This document shows positions 1 to 14,724 of a stretch of 64,000 nucleotides of DNA, one piece after another (positions within the stretch are counted from its first letter, which is position 1; the number at the start of each line of letters is the position of its first letter). Under the pieces are notes generated by a model. That model was given only the letters and a program-made list of their open reading frames with translations. It was not told the DNA's origin and searched no databases. The DNA is from Linnemannia hyalina. Its lineage: Eukaryota > Mortierellomycota > Mortierellomycetes > Mortierellales > Mortierellaceae. The DNA is taken from contig JAHRHY010000024.1 of assembly GCA_019671135.1 (NCBI GenBank), forward strand, positions 248,001-312,000, given 5' to 3'. The position numbers and the translations under genes are program-made.

Positions 1-2555
<2,555 letters not shown>

Positions 2556-4788
2556 ATGTCGTTCATTTCATTACGCTCGCTCTCGACCAGAGCCATCCAG
2601 ATCACCAACAACAAGAATGCCGCCCTCCTCAACTGCACCCGTCTCTACACCGCCGCCTCGACTCCCGCAAAGTTCGCGACCATCGACGAGTCTGCCCGCG
2701 CCCAGAAGCAGATGGTCTATGGACGCGACCTCTCTGCTGCTGCCAACAACGCCCACGGAGAACTTCGCTTCGACTGGAAGAAGGAGGAGATCGACGCTAT
2801 CTACCATTCCCCCATCATGGAGTTGTTGTACCACGGCGTAAGTTGTTGCTCTTAGCTGTGGTGGTGGTGATTTTCTCGTGTTTTGTTTTTACGTTTGTTC
2901 GTCGTTTTTGCTTTTTGTTCGTTGGTTGTCACTTCAAAGGGTAGAAAGCCGAACCGCTTTGAGATTTTTATTTTTCGGGTTTTTTATGTTGGAGGTGTTC
3001 GGTTCTACTTTGTCAGCATTATGATACTTGACTCGGACAAGGATATAACAATAACAACAAACGGATCGACAGACACGAGACAACCACGACAACAGCACGA
3101 AACGCGCGAGTCATCATCATCAACATTGATTCATGGATCGTTGTGTTTGTGGACACAACACAACAAACACGGAGCCGCACAACACAGAAAGAGAGCATTT
3201 ATTTTTTCATCGGGGGTATTGTCAAAGACCTAATTGCCCCACCATTCTCCTAATATATTTTTTGGATTTTTTTTGATGGGACTCACTCTTCGATGATTTT
3301 GGGTCGGAATTCGATCCACTCATCGCCGCTCTTCACTCACACCCTCACACAACTAACTCACACACACAACCACCACCCTCCATCAAAATAGGCCAATGTC
3401 CACCGCATCCACTTTGACCCTCTCGCCGTTCAGCAGTGCACCCTCCTGAGCATCAAGACCGGAGGCTGCAGCGAGGACTGCAAGTACTGCCCCCAGTCCT
3501 CCTCCTACTCCACTGTCGTCAAGGCCCAAAAGATGCTCGACACCGGCGAGGTCCTCGAGGCTGCCCGTGCTGCCAAGGCCGCTGGATCGACTCGCTTCTG
3601 CATGGGTGCTGCCTGGAGAGATCTTGCTGGCCGCAAGTCCAACTTTAAAAAGATTGTTGGATTCGTCAAGGAGATCAGGTACAGTAATCGCTTCTTTTTT
3701 TTTTGGGTTGCACCTTTTTCTGTGTTATCTTATCGGCTGGAGTTTGGGGAATGGAGTGGAGAGGAGGGATTGAAGGGGAGGATGGTCTCCCCCGACAAAT
3801 CGCATTGTCCCTCTGCCCTTTACCCCAGCTACACCCATTGCATTGTCAATCCAGTCTTCTCGACACTTTCTAACGTCTTTTCTTCATACTCTTCTCTCTC
3901 CTTCACCTTGCCAACAAACCTTCATACTCAATCACTCCCAACGATTTTTCAACACCCGATCAACACAACAAATGAAACAACAAAAACAACAGAGCGATGG
4001 ACATGGAGGTGTGCTGCACATTGGGCATGTTGAACGACGAGCAGGCAGGTCAGCTCAAGAACGCCGGCCTCACAGCCTACAACCATAACCTCGACACCTC
4101 GCGCGAGTACTACCCCAAGATCATCACCACCCGCTCTTACGACGAGCGTCTCGAGACCATCTCCAAGGTCCGTGAGGCCGGTATCTCGGTCTGCTCCGGA
4201 GGAATCATCGGTCTCGGAGAGACCGACACCGATCGCGTCGGAATGCTCCATACCCTCTCTACCATGCCTGCTCACCCCGAATCTGTCCCTGTCAACGCTT
4301 TGCTCGCTGTTGAGGGTACCCCCTTGGAGAAGCAGGAGCCGGTCAAGGTCTGGGATATGGTCCGTATGATTGCGACCGCCCGTATTATTATGCCCAAGAC
4401 TATGATTCGTCTTTCTGCCGGTCGTGTTCGTTTCACGGAGCCTGAGCAAGCGTTGTGCTTCATGGCTGGTGCCAACTCCATCTTTACTGGTGATAAGTTG
4501 TTGACGACGCCTAACAACAAGTTTAACGCGGACCAGCAGATGTTTGATACCCTCGGTAAGTTTCTCCTTTTCTTATTGTCTGCTCTTTTTTTTTTTTTTT
4601 GGCGGTGACTCGAACAAGATTTTGTGACAAAAGGCGAGAACATGGACAAACTGACTGACTCACCCATCTCTTTTATATTTCAAATAGGATTGGTGCCCAA
4701 GGCTGCCAGCTTCAAGGTCGACCTCGCTGCCGACTCGCCCGTCAACGAGAAGAAGGAATGCTGCGGACACGACCACCCCCACGCATAA
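2556..4788 (+). CDS. BIO2: Biotin synthase
   Basis: Radical-SAM enzyme that inserts sulfur into dethiobiotin in the last step of biotin synthesis, normally in mitochondria. Exons are 2556-2837, 3392-3678, 3993-4555 and 4688-4788, giving 410 residues. Intron donors are GTAAGT, GTACAG and GTAAGT. The N-terminus ([15 protein letters not shown]...) is basic and acid-free like a mitochondrial presequence. Exon 2 contains the radical-SAM cluster motif C-x3-C-x2-C as CSEDCKYC, followed by PQSSSYST. Exon 3 begins [14 protein letters not shown] and contains the conserved [13 protein letters not shown], then SAGRVRF carrying the Arg ligand of the second cluster. The last exon ends in the Cys/His-rich tail CCGHDHPHA, which is unusual. 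Codon use is strongly C-ending, suggesting good expression. Confidence 0.97.
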
Positions 4789-5418
4789 GCGGGACCCGCC
4801 TCTTTCGCTGTCCATTTACTACACTACACTATCTTTCGTTTCAGTCCCAACAATGGACTCCTTTCTTTTTCTTCACTCCCTTCTCTCTCCTTTTCGCATG
4901 CAAATAAAAACTTCACACTTGTAAAGAAAATAACTCATCGAGGATCTGGGAGGCCGGGGAAAGGAACCATTGTTTTTTTTTTGTGTTGGGTTGAGCGGGA
5001 GATTGGGAAAAAGTGACTCGCAAACCGATGACAAATGGCAACAGCAGACGAGAAGGACAGAGGCATGAAGACAAGGCCTCTTTTTCATTTCGGTGCCTTG
5101 TTGGCTTTTGTATTCGTATGCCCTTATTAGTGTGCTTGCTGTGTGAGGAGCGGACCAACAAGTGACACCGGAGTGGCCGAGAGAAGCGAAAGACACACGA
5201 AAGAGACTAAACATACACTCGTAATTTTTGTCTCTTTAGTGATTGACGCGTATGTCCTTGAAAAAAGAACTCGCGCTTCCCCCCCCCCCCCCCTTGTTCG
5301 CGTCCTTGAATCACACGATCGATCGTCACTCTGCTGAACACGATGTATTTTCACTATCTACCTGCTATGTTACAATGATATCCTCATATACTTTCGCTAT
5401 TTGACCACAGTCCCTCAT
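4789..5418. other. Convergent spacer between BIO2 and RAD50 with a poly-C tract
   Basis: BIO2 and RAD50 end towards each other here. No gene is seen. A run of 15 C occupies 5279-5293. Confidence 0.6.
4903..4908 (+). terminator. Poly(A) signal AATAAA downstream of BIO2
   Basis: Canonical AATAAA hexamer 115 bases after the BIO2 stop codon, in a T-rich 3' flank. Confidence 0.5.
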
Positions 5419-8400
5419 TTACGCCTCCGTCACTGGCAACTTCCAGATCGTGCTGAACTGACTATTACGTCGAGACATAGCACACGACATATAGCATCGT
5501 TAGTATGCGATTCGAACCCACAAGAACTTACAGAGGGTCAAAACCAAAAGCAAACACAGACAAACAGAAAAGAAAACTTACTCGGCATCCTTCTTGACAC
5601 GGTAGTAGTAATCAACATAATTCGTCAAACTGAGCATTTTCAAAAAGTCCTCGTCGTGTGTGATAATAATCAACTGGAAGTTGCTCTGCTGTCGGTGCCT
5701 CTCAATAATCCTATCATATGCAGTCAAATTGGAAATGCTGATGAGAAAGGAGACCAGTGCCTTTTGTTCTAATTCATAACCACAAAGGACGTCGATTCAG
5801 GCAAATGCACAAAGGGACTTACGATTTGAGACTATAGGCAAGCTGTTGGACATTAGCCTCATCTAAATTGGTCGTCGGCTCATCCAGCGCCAAGATCCCA
5901 CAGTTCAACGAGAACGACTCGGCCAACGCCAATCGGATAATGATTGACGCCAACACCTTCTGTCCAGCACTGCATCGGTTCCTCATATCCAAGGCCCGGC
6001 CTCGCTGCATCATCACCACACGGTAGTTGTAGGCTTGGTTCGCCCGCAGACCTTCTTGGTCCGACCGGATCTCGATAGTGTCAATATCTGTGTATGTCAA
6101 CAAAAATAATAATATAGGTGTACAAGTGTACAAGTGTACAAGATGCAAAAAAGGTGTGTGGGGTTAGTTCCCAGATATGGTTAAAATAGAAAAAAATTGA
6201 GTTTTGAGCAAGGGTCTTCTCTCTCTCTCTCTCTCTTCGTCCGAGCCAACGAAAACTCCCCGAGTAAAGCTCAACATGTCTATGTCTGCAAAAGAGCATT
6301 TTACCTGTGCCACGATACGTGTTGGTCCAAAGCTCCTTGATTGACTTGTTGATCTCCTCCATCTTCATCGTATGGTACTCAACAATCGCACTCTGCAACG
6401 CCTTTGTGTACTTTTCCAAATCCTGCAGCGCCAACTCCGTCGTCTGTGAGTATTATGAAGAGAACAGTGCAGAACAAAGTGTTAGTAAGTAGATAACATT
6501 TAAATGACATTCATCCAACCTTAACCCATCAACAACAAAACAAAGTGTACCTTGTAGCCGATCAGACTGTCATGATAATTCTGTACGACATCCTTGTACT
6601 CGCCCTGCAGCTCGCTCTCATACGCTCGTTTCTGGTCCTGCATCTGTCGCAGCTCACCCTGCAGACCGGCACGCTCAGAGCTCAAATCCGACTGCTTCTT
6701 GCTCAATCGGTTCAATTGGCGGGCATACGTCTCATCCGCGTCCTGGTTCTTTTTGGACATTGCTTCCGCAATCTGTGTATCGAGCTCCTGTGCTTTGGAC
6801 CTGTAGCGTCTATACCGCAAATTGTCATCGATGTTGCGCTGGAGGTTCTTGAATTCGGACAGTTGTTCCTGCAACACCTGCATCTGCTTGTCGGCCGCCT
6901 GGAGATCATCGGTGTGCTGACCAATTTCGTCAAGGTATGAATCTGTCGTACTCTCCAGCTTGGAGAGCTCCGTCACCGTCGATTTGATATCAATCCTATG
7001 GTTGCACAGTCAAATAAAAAGTTCTCTCGTCAGGACATGTTCATGCATGAATGAAGGGACACACTAGAACACAAGTTACCAATCTTACCGTTCGAGATCC
7101 TTGTTGTACATTTGGACGCGTCCAAGGTTCCGCTGAAGCTCCGAAACAACATGCTGAGCACTCGTCTCCCTCTCTCGCCCCTCAGCGGTCACTTGCTGTA
7201 GCTCCTCATTCAACCGGTTCATCTCCGGCATAACATTCTGACTCTCGGCCTCAAACTGCTCCATCTCCTGGGTGATGTTTCGGATCGACATCTCAATTTC
7301 GGTAATCTGCTCTCTGATCTGTGCCTGTCGTTGACGCTGGTTCTGGAGTTGGCCATGCCTATCCCGCAAAGCCCGGATCACCTGCTCCTTCATCTGGATA
7401 TCTGAAGTCGTTTGGGCGATGCTCTGGTTCAGCTTGCTCACCTCTTGGCGTGTGTTCTGCATCTTTTGCTTGATGGCGTTGTACTCGGTCTGGAGTTCAT
7501 CCGTAGACTTTGTGGATCCTGCGCACATAAGTTCAGTCTCCAGATCCTTGATCGTAGCTTCATCCTTGGAATTTTCCTTGCACAAAGCGCTGATGGCCTT
7601 GGCGGCAGTCGTCAACCGTGTAACTTCTTCCAGCTCACCCACCAGTGTTGCCGTCTCCAAATCAGCCTAGCAGATATTAAATGAAACCGTTACTTGGTGC
7701 ATCTTGGTCATGCTACGAGTGAAAATTTTCACCCGTGTATTTGTATCGAGTACTTACAGTTTCGAGGGCCTCAACGGCTGATGTCCTCTTCTCTTCCAGT
7801 TCTGCAAGCTGCTCCTTCAAGGTGGGGACCTCCTTGGCCTTCAATTGCTCCGCAGCGTCGTAGGACGATTTCAGTGATCGAAGAGTCGCCACCGTGGTCT
7901 CCAAGGCTGCCAACTCGTGCTCGTCGTCATTTTCAGCCTTGTTCATCAGTCGCCGCAACTATAAGTGAAGTGTGAGGGAAGCGGCGGTCATTATCAGAAC
8001 ATTTTGACGGTGGTATGTGACAGTACAACTTTGAGAAACGTGGTTCTGGTAGTTACCTTGGCAGTGAACTGAGACTCCAGGGTGGGATCAAAGCCTCGAG
8101 AACAAAGTGGACAGGCATGCTTCTTCTCCGCCATATCAACAAAGCGGCCGTACATCGCGCCCATCGTCTTCATATCCTGAACTTGCCTACCATTCAAGGA
8201 TGAACAATCGCGTTAGTCTCAAGCACCAACTACCACATGCATTTTACAAGCCGGGAGGTATAAAAGTGGACACCTACTCGCGCAACTCTGACAAAGACTC
8301 TTCCTTGACAGCAAGGAAGTCGAGGAAGGGTGCAGTCCCACACTCAGCGACGATCCTGCCCTCAATTTCTAAAGACACAAGAATAATGACACCTTGTCTG

Positions 8401-11048
8401 TCAAAATGCTGTACCTACAGACTGAAAACCAACCTGATAACATAATCACAGCTGCAAAAAAAAAAAAAGAGTTAAACTTACGCTCAAGAGTCTCCTTGTG
8501 CTTTTGCAGCTGAGCTCTGATGCTGTCAATACGGATATCATAGGTTGACCGCTCTCGCTTGTACTTCTCCAAGGATTCCCTCGATGATTTAGCAGACAAC
8601 TCCTTTTCGCGAAAGATGGGCTCAAGGCTCTCCTCGACAGTCTCCGGCGATACATCATACTTCAACACGGACTGGAAACCCGCGCTGTTTTCGCCCATCC
8701 TACAAGTACATGTCAAGAAAAAAACGATGTCACACGGTCAGCCAATCTTTGACATTCTATTCAGATCACAGTCATCAATGTGAAGGAAACTTATGTTGCA
8801 AATACCTACAGGGTCTGAATCTGATCGGCGCGCTGAGAGTGCCGGTTCCTCATCAATGTTAGACGTGCCTGTGATCCCGCTGACTGGACCTGTGAAGAAA
8901 TCTGCTCGCTGAGTCTTGAAAGATCGTTCTCAAACGTCTCAACATCCGCCATCATGGCGCGCTTTTGTGACTCCATTGATTCCAGTCCTGGGTCACTCGA
9001 CTTTAGCGCCGTCAACGCCGATTCCTAGACGATTGGACACAAAAGAATGTCAGCAACTAGCGTCACAGTGTATTAGTGTATTCAATGAGTAACGTATACC
9101 ACCAAACGCGCGACAAAGAATAAAAGGAGTTTGTACCTGCTCTGCCAGGCGGATCTCGGTGGACTCAATTTCGGCATCGGTCGACTGGTATTTGGCGAGC
9201 TCAGCGTTTTGTTGGCGAAGTTTGACTTGAGCGGACGAAATTGACGCCTGGGACTTTTCCTTCAGAGACGACGACATGTCAACTCTGGCCTTCTTGTCCG
9301 CAAGCTGTGACCGAACTCCCTGTTCCTTGGCCCTGATCTCGCTCTTCAGACGCTCCACCTCGCCAGACTTTTGTTGCACTTGGATGTCAAGCTTGTTGAT
9401 GAACCGCACAACATCCGAATTGATCAGTGGTAAAGAATCAAATCCGTCGTATGAATAAAGCTGAGCAAACTCGTTGATCAACTGGTCTCTCTCGGCCTGC
9501 TTCTTCTTGCTACTGTCAATCGCGGCCTTGAGCTGTCCGATTCTTTGCTGGTTGTTGCTAACGGATGACTGCAAGTTAGCGATTGCGCTAGCAGCCTTTT
9601 GTTTCTGTCGTTCCTGCTTGAGCTTCTCTTGATCCGCTGTCTTGAGGCTGAGGTCGTGCTTGAACAACATCTCCTGGAGGTCTGTGTCGGACTCGGAATA
9701 GAGTGTGAAAGTTCCTTCCAGTTCCCGAATGTTGACGAGCGCGGCTTTGCGTTCATGAGAGAGGGCGTTCAGCGTAGCCTCGATCGCCTGCAACTCCCTT
9801 GTCCTCTCCATCAGTCGACTGACCTCTTCCGCACACCGCGAAATTTCAATCTCCAACTGGTCGATCCTCTCTTCACTCTTCTCGATGTTCTCTCCGTTCC
9901 TTTGCAAAGAATCGCGGATCTAATTATTCAATGGGAAGTGTGCGTGTTAGTCACAAAAGTTTGACGTGAACTATGCGCAGTGCGATGATTGGGCGCTATA
10001 GGGCACAGTGCTTACTCGTTCAGCCTTTTCCTTGTTGCGACGAAGGAACTCCAGACTAGCGTGCAAGACTTTGAGATCCTGTGTCTTTTCCTTCTTGATA
10101 CCCCTTATCGACTCTAACACATTCGTATACCTATCCATACAAAATCGTCACAGAGTCAGCGAACGTGCCCTTAACAACATAATATCAAACCACCAAACCA
10201 CCCTGTTACAGCCCTCCCGCCTTACTTGGTAGAGGCAAAGATGTCATCAAACTTCTTCTTCAGGACACTCGGTTCCGACAACGGCCAATTCGCTTCCTCC
10301 TGATGACAAAAGATCACATTATCCAGGATCGCCCTCGAGACCCCCAAATGATTCGGCACATCCGTATCAATCTCTGCACATTTCGAGCTGACCGTCACCA
10401 GTTCCCCCGTCGCCGGGTCGAGTGCTGCAAGGACGTTTTCGAGTGTCTTTTGGGTGTAGCCGGTTTTCTTGGCGGTGAGGGAGAGGCAACGGACGACGGA
10501 CATGGTTTGGTGGTTGACGTTCTTGAAGCGCAGGCGGACTTGGGCCTTGATGCTTGGGCTATCCGTCATCTACATGTTTCCCCGTGAAGAAATGGTCAAT
10601 ATGACAAAAGTCCATCTAGTTCCCATTCGACTGCACGATGAAAAGACTAAAAGAGTAACTTTAGAGAATTAAAAGGTACCTTGGGGTCGTTGACAAAGGC
10701 GCCGGTCTTGCTGCCGGGCGGCATGTCTCCCGTTGTCGCATACTTGAGACACTCAATAATCGTCGTCTTTCCAGATCCGTTGTGGCCCGTGATAAGTGTC
10801 AGCGGCGAGTAAAAGGTGATCGTTGCCGCGTCTCCAGTGTCGGCCGCAAACGAGCGTATCCCTCGGATCATTAACTACCAGGTGGAGTAAGAACGTAGGA
10901 AAGAAAGAATGAAAAAGGCAAACGCGCAAAAAGAAGGAGGGGTAAATAATTGTGCATTGTCGTTTTTTCGCGAATGAACTTTGATGAATGAGAAGTAGTA
11001 TGCCTCATAGAATGCAGGTTCTAGGGGTACCTTTTCGATGGACGACAT
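5419..11048 (-). CDS. RAD50: DNA double-strand break repair protein Rad50
   Basis: ABC-type ATPase and long coiled-coil subunit of the Mre11-Rad50-Nbs1/Xrs2 complex. Sixteen exons join in frame: 11031-11048, 10680-10874, 10226-10569, 10016-10130, 9137-9919, 8810-9024, 8482-8699, 8278-8368, 8057-8186, 7758-7958, 7089-7666, 6551-6995, 6305-6443, 5823-6087, 5582-5710 and 5419-5461. The total is about 1,302 residues, the usual length. Walker [10 protein letters not shown] is at residues 36-44. [20 protein letters not shown] and NWPLSE follow. The zinc hook CPLC is near residue 685, between two coiled-coil arms. ABC signature [11 protein letters not shown] is near 1195 and Walker [14 protein letters not shown] near 1218. 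The first coding exon is 18 bases (MSSIEK). The last intron has a perfect TACTAAC branch site. Confidence 0.96.
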
Positions 11049-11770
11049 GGTGCTTGGATTCCTGTTGAAGAGAGTTTCGAGGGCAGGAGTGAGGAATGGA
11101 ATGAACAGGAAAAAGAAGGTCGGGCGTCTTTTTTGACAAACACCAAATCTTTGGAAATGGTGGCAAATCACGTGCATTCGTCATGGAAAAGGATAACAAT
11201 ATCAACGCGCTTATTTCTTGCTAGCAGAACCATGGTGCCAGATCTGATCGATATGATCAAAGCAAATACCTTGTGCACAGCATTACCCTGAAATATATGG
11301 CTCCTCACAAAAATGATCATCTCGTCTCGTCGTGTGCAAGGTTTTTAAAAGTACTAATATATATTGTCGCAAGACTGTAATGCCATGCCATTGAAGTTTT
11401 AACAAAAGGGTAGAGACAGAACTGCGCCCATTTGTTGCACATCCAGTTTACATCGGCAATTGAGCAAACAGCGTGAAAAGATGATTAAAGCTTCATTTCG
11501 TACGAACCTCAGTCCATGTCTCCAGACCAATGAGGCTTCGCTAATGCCCCCACTTTCAGATCAGGCACCAGGTCAACTCCACGCATTAGCACAACTGACA
11601 CCAGCAGCTCTCACAAAAAACCCACACACAGAGCACTCGAAGGCGATTCAAAATGTACAACTGTTGTCCGCGACTCTTTGATATCGATTTATTCTTGGCT
11701 TATTCACGCCTTTTCCAGAAGAAAAAACATGGAAGAGAAAAAAAAATTGCAAAAAAATGCAAAAAGCAAT
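11049..11770. other. RAD50 promoter and RPS23 3' flank
   Basis: Intergenic, with RPS23 and RAD50 in tandem on the minus strand. No gene is seen. Minus-strand AATAAA at 11688-11693 is the likely RPS23 poly(A) signal. Confidence 0.55.
11688..11693 (-). terminator. Poly(A) signal AATAAA of RPS23
   Basis: Minus-strand AATAAA about 78 bases beyond the RPS23 stop codon. Confidence 0.5.
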
Positions 11771-13350
11771 TTAAGAGCGGGGCTTCTCCTTCTTCTCCTT
11801 CCACAAGGCAAGGAGGGAGACACCGGAGACCTTGACGACCTTGAAACGGACACCGGGCAAATCTCCGACGGCGTGGCCGGAACGACCGAAACCGGCAATG
11901 AGAACCTCGTCGTTCTCATCGACAAAGTTCAAACAACCATCGTTGGGGACGAAGGCAGTGATCTTCTTGCCGTTCTTGATCAGCTGGACACGGACACACT
12001 TGCGAATAGCAGAGTTGGGCTGCTTGGCCTCAACACCGCTATTAGATGAGTTGAAGAATGGTGAAAGGGAGGCAAAAGGGTTAGCTATCAGGAACAGTGG
12101 CAATTGGGGGTTGCGGAAGGTGGGTGGGCGTTGTAGCGCAGCTTATTTCTGTTTGTTCTAGGTCGAGTAAAGGAGCGCCAGCTGTTTTGTTGTATTGAGA
12201 GTGGTGCTGTTGAAAAGTGTGCTGTGGTTTGATGAAAGACAATATTTGGTGGCGCCAAACTGATCGCCTCTCTTGTTGATGAGTAAGTCGAATGAGCAGA
12301 GAGTGCTACCTCCATTGCTGAATCTCCTGTTGTGTGGTCGTCGCAAAAAAACGAGAAGCGATCGCTTCCTTACGCCTTCCCATCTCTGACTTTGCATATG
12401 TCACTCCTGTCCTTTACAGCCGACAACTGTTGTCCAATTGATCCTGATACACAATCCTCGCCCCGTCAGAATCAACAAGGAAGGAGTAACGTACATCTTC
12501 TCGAGAACGATGCCCTTGGCGTGGGAGGAACCACCGAAGGGAGAGAAACGGAAAGCAGTTCCGAGAGCCTGACGCTTGTAGTGCTTGTCAGCCCAACGGT
12601 TCTCACGGCGAGTGGTGCGGAGCTTGCGAGCGGCCTGGAGACCTCTTGGTTTTCCTTTACCTATTCGTCGAGACAAGGCGGAATTGCAAAGTTGTATAGC
12701 CCTTGTCAGTTCGCTGTTGTTTCTTCGGCTGTTTCAATCGTCCTGGTCTGCTAGGTGTTGGGCTGTCTGGTTGTTGCTGCTGGATGAGGTTGAAAGTTGA
12801 GGTCGTGAGCTCAGGTTCCAGTTCTCGGTTCCTTCAACCCGGCGTTTGAGTGTTTTTGCTGGGGTGTAGTTCTCGCAGTTGTCTCTTATTAGGGTGTTGA
12901 AAGGCGAGTGTGTAACGTCCTGTTGTCATAGGTTGTATAAGAAAAGGGTGTCCTGTCTGCGGACCGACAGGCGATCAAGACGATGTCGTCGCTGTTGGTT
13001 CGGTTGATGAGCGTGAACGCTCCTGCTCTCAACAACAGCTGGTCGTCTCGACCGTCCCGTTCCCGATTGCCAGCTCTCACTCTTCCTCCAGGCCGGCTCT
13101 TGGTGCCTTTCCACAACGTTGGGCCATGGACGTTGCTGATCGTGCCGAATCAAGCCCAAGTCGCAAAATTCAGGTGGTAAAATGAAAATTGGCGATGGTG
13201 TCTGGTTTCCTGAAGATTGATGTATAGTCGATAATAACGGATGGATAGATGCCGGTTCCCAGGTTCCTTGCTATCTCGATCGATGGATAGCATTGTCGCC
13301 GTAGTTCATCGATGGCTCTAAGATGATGCCAGTTCACGTGACGCACCCAT
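11771..13350 (-). CDS. RPS23: 40S ribosomal protein S23 (uS12)
   Basis: Core protein of the decoding centre of the small ribosomal subunit. Exon 3 is 11771-12038 and exon 2 is 12495-12660. They encode [19 protein letters not shown]..., NPFGG-type [17 protein letters not shown] and the near-invariant [19 protein letters not shown], then [10 protein letters not shown], ending in EKPRS. Exon 2 starts with the last two bases of a Gly codon, so a first exon ATGG is needed. The only fitting site found upstream is ATGG at 13347-13350, followed by donor GTGCGT. With it the protein is 145 residues, exactly the yeast length, and the first intron is 686 bases. A start at 12676 would use TTG and is rejected. 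Product certain; first exon inferred. Confidence 0.93.
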
Positions 13351-14724
13351 GTTGATACGATTGAAAAGGAAGAAAAAGCGACTCCCGCTCGTTCTGCCAA
13401 CATATACCTTGCTGAAAATCAAGGCGGAGATCGGCTTAAGGGCTTCTTCGATCTTTGCACCTCCGCAATGGCTTCCGCGATTCCTTCACCCCTGTCCAAC
13501 TGCACTTCCTTTGACAATCGACTTCGCCCATAACAACAACATTGGTGCTGTACGAGGCCCTCTTTTTTGTTCACTCATCTGGATTACCCCCTCTATGTTC
13601 TCCTTATCGCCAGTATCTGAAGAGTACTATACCTCTTTATTTCTTTAGCAAACACGGTGTACTCTGGTTTAGTCCTCAATCTACTTTTCGAACATAAAAG
13701 ACTAACACTATCGTTCGATCAACACACGGCGCCAACTCATGAGAGCAACAACAATATGAAACTGAAACAACGACGTTTGTCAACATCGAACTGAATAAAA
13801 AACCTATGAGAAAAAGAAAAGCGCGATAGAAAGAGTGGTGACTCGCGGAAGCGCAAAGCAAAGTTGCCCCTTCATGGAGTCATTCATATCTCAAAGGAGT
13901 TCAAAGTGCGCCAGGATGCAAGCGTCCGAGCGTGCATAGGTTACGTTTCATACTCCCTTCTGCACTTTCACCTGCGATTGATGTCAATGTCGCCTACGAT
14001 CGGTTGACGATCCAGGTCTCCAGTGGCGACGTTTTTCATCTCTCCCTTGCACTCGGTGGCTGATACTCCATCTATCTCTGTGAGGTCAGTGGCTTCTTTA
14101 TCCCCTTGTCAGCTAGCCTCCATAACTTAAAGTGATGTTCATCTTTTTCAAAGTTGGCACAACCAATCAGCATCCACCTCAAAAGCTGTTTGTCCTGAAC
14201 TTGCTTCCACCCTGCCCTTCTTTCTCAAAAACAGGTTTTCTTATTGTTATTGTAGCAGCCTGGTTCGTTTATCTCTGTGTGTTTTTCTCTCGATCGAGAA
14301 TGCTCACATAAACGAGTACGTCTTCGCTTTTTTTTTAATCTTTCCTTTCCTCTTGTTGCAGATGAAGAAGAAAGGAGGTTGCAATTATCAGCGAAATGAC
14401 GACCTTTTTGTTGTGTCTAACAAACCACCTTGTCGCACTTTGGCGAAGCCAATTGGGCCTTCAAGGCTCCATTTACCCGCTCACTATTGGAGAGTTTTTG
14501 AGTGCTGGCATTATTAATCGCTCACTCCTTCTTTTTCTTCACGCACACACATCACAACTCTTAATTGACAAAAGCATGCGACTCTCTCTTCTCTATCTCG
14601 AAAACGGGTATAAAAGAACATAACCATCCCGGCCACTTCCTCTCTCTTCTCATCTTCATCGTCAACTGTTCTCGAACAACAAACAACAAACAAGCTCCCT
14701 CTCAACTCTCATAACCAATACATA
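13351..14724. other. Divergent promoter region, RPS23 and flavoprotein gene
   Basis: No coding region supported. It contains C/T-rich stretches and a TATA box close to the plus-strand gene. Confidence 0.55.
14609..14616 (+). promoter_or_regulatory. TATA box of the FSP1-like gene
   Basis: TATAAAAG lies about 110 bases before the ATG at 14725 and is followed by a C/T-rich, then CAA-rich, leader typical of fungal transcription starts. Confidence 0.6.

Noticed and set aside
5495..5525. Minus-strand GGGTTCGAATC resembling a T-arm
   Set aside because: It has a mismatched stem, no cloverleaf, and lies in the last RAD50 intron next to a TACTAAC branch site.
12401..12676. RPS23 start at 12676 ([11 protein letters not shown])
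   Set aside because: The first codon would be TTG, and the extra SRRI is absent from the family; the ATAG before GGTAAAGG is a splice acceptor.
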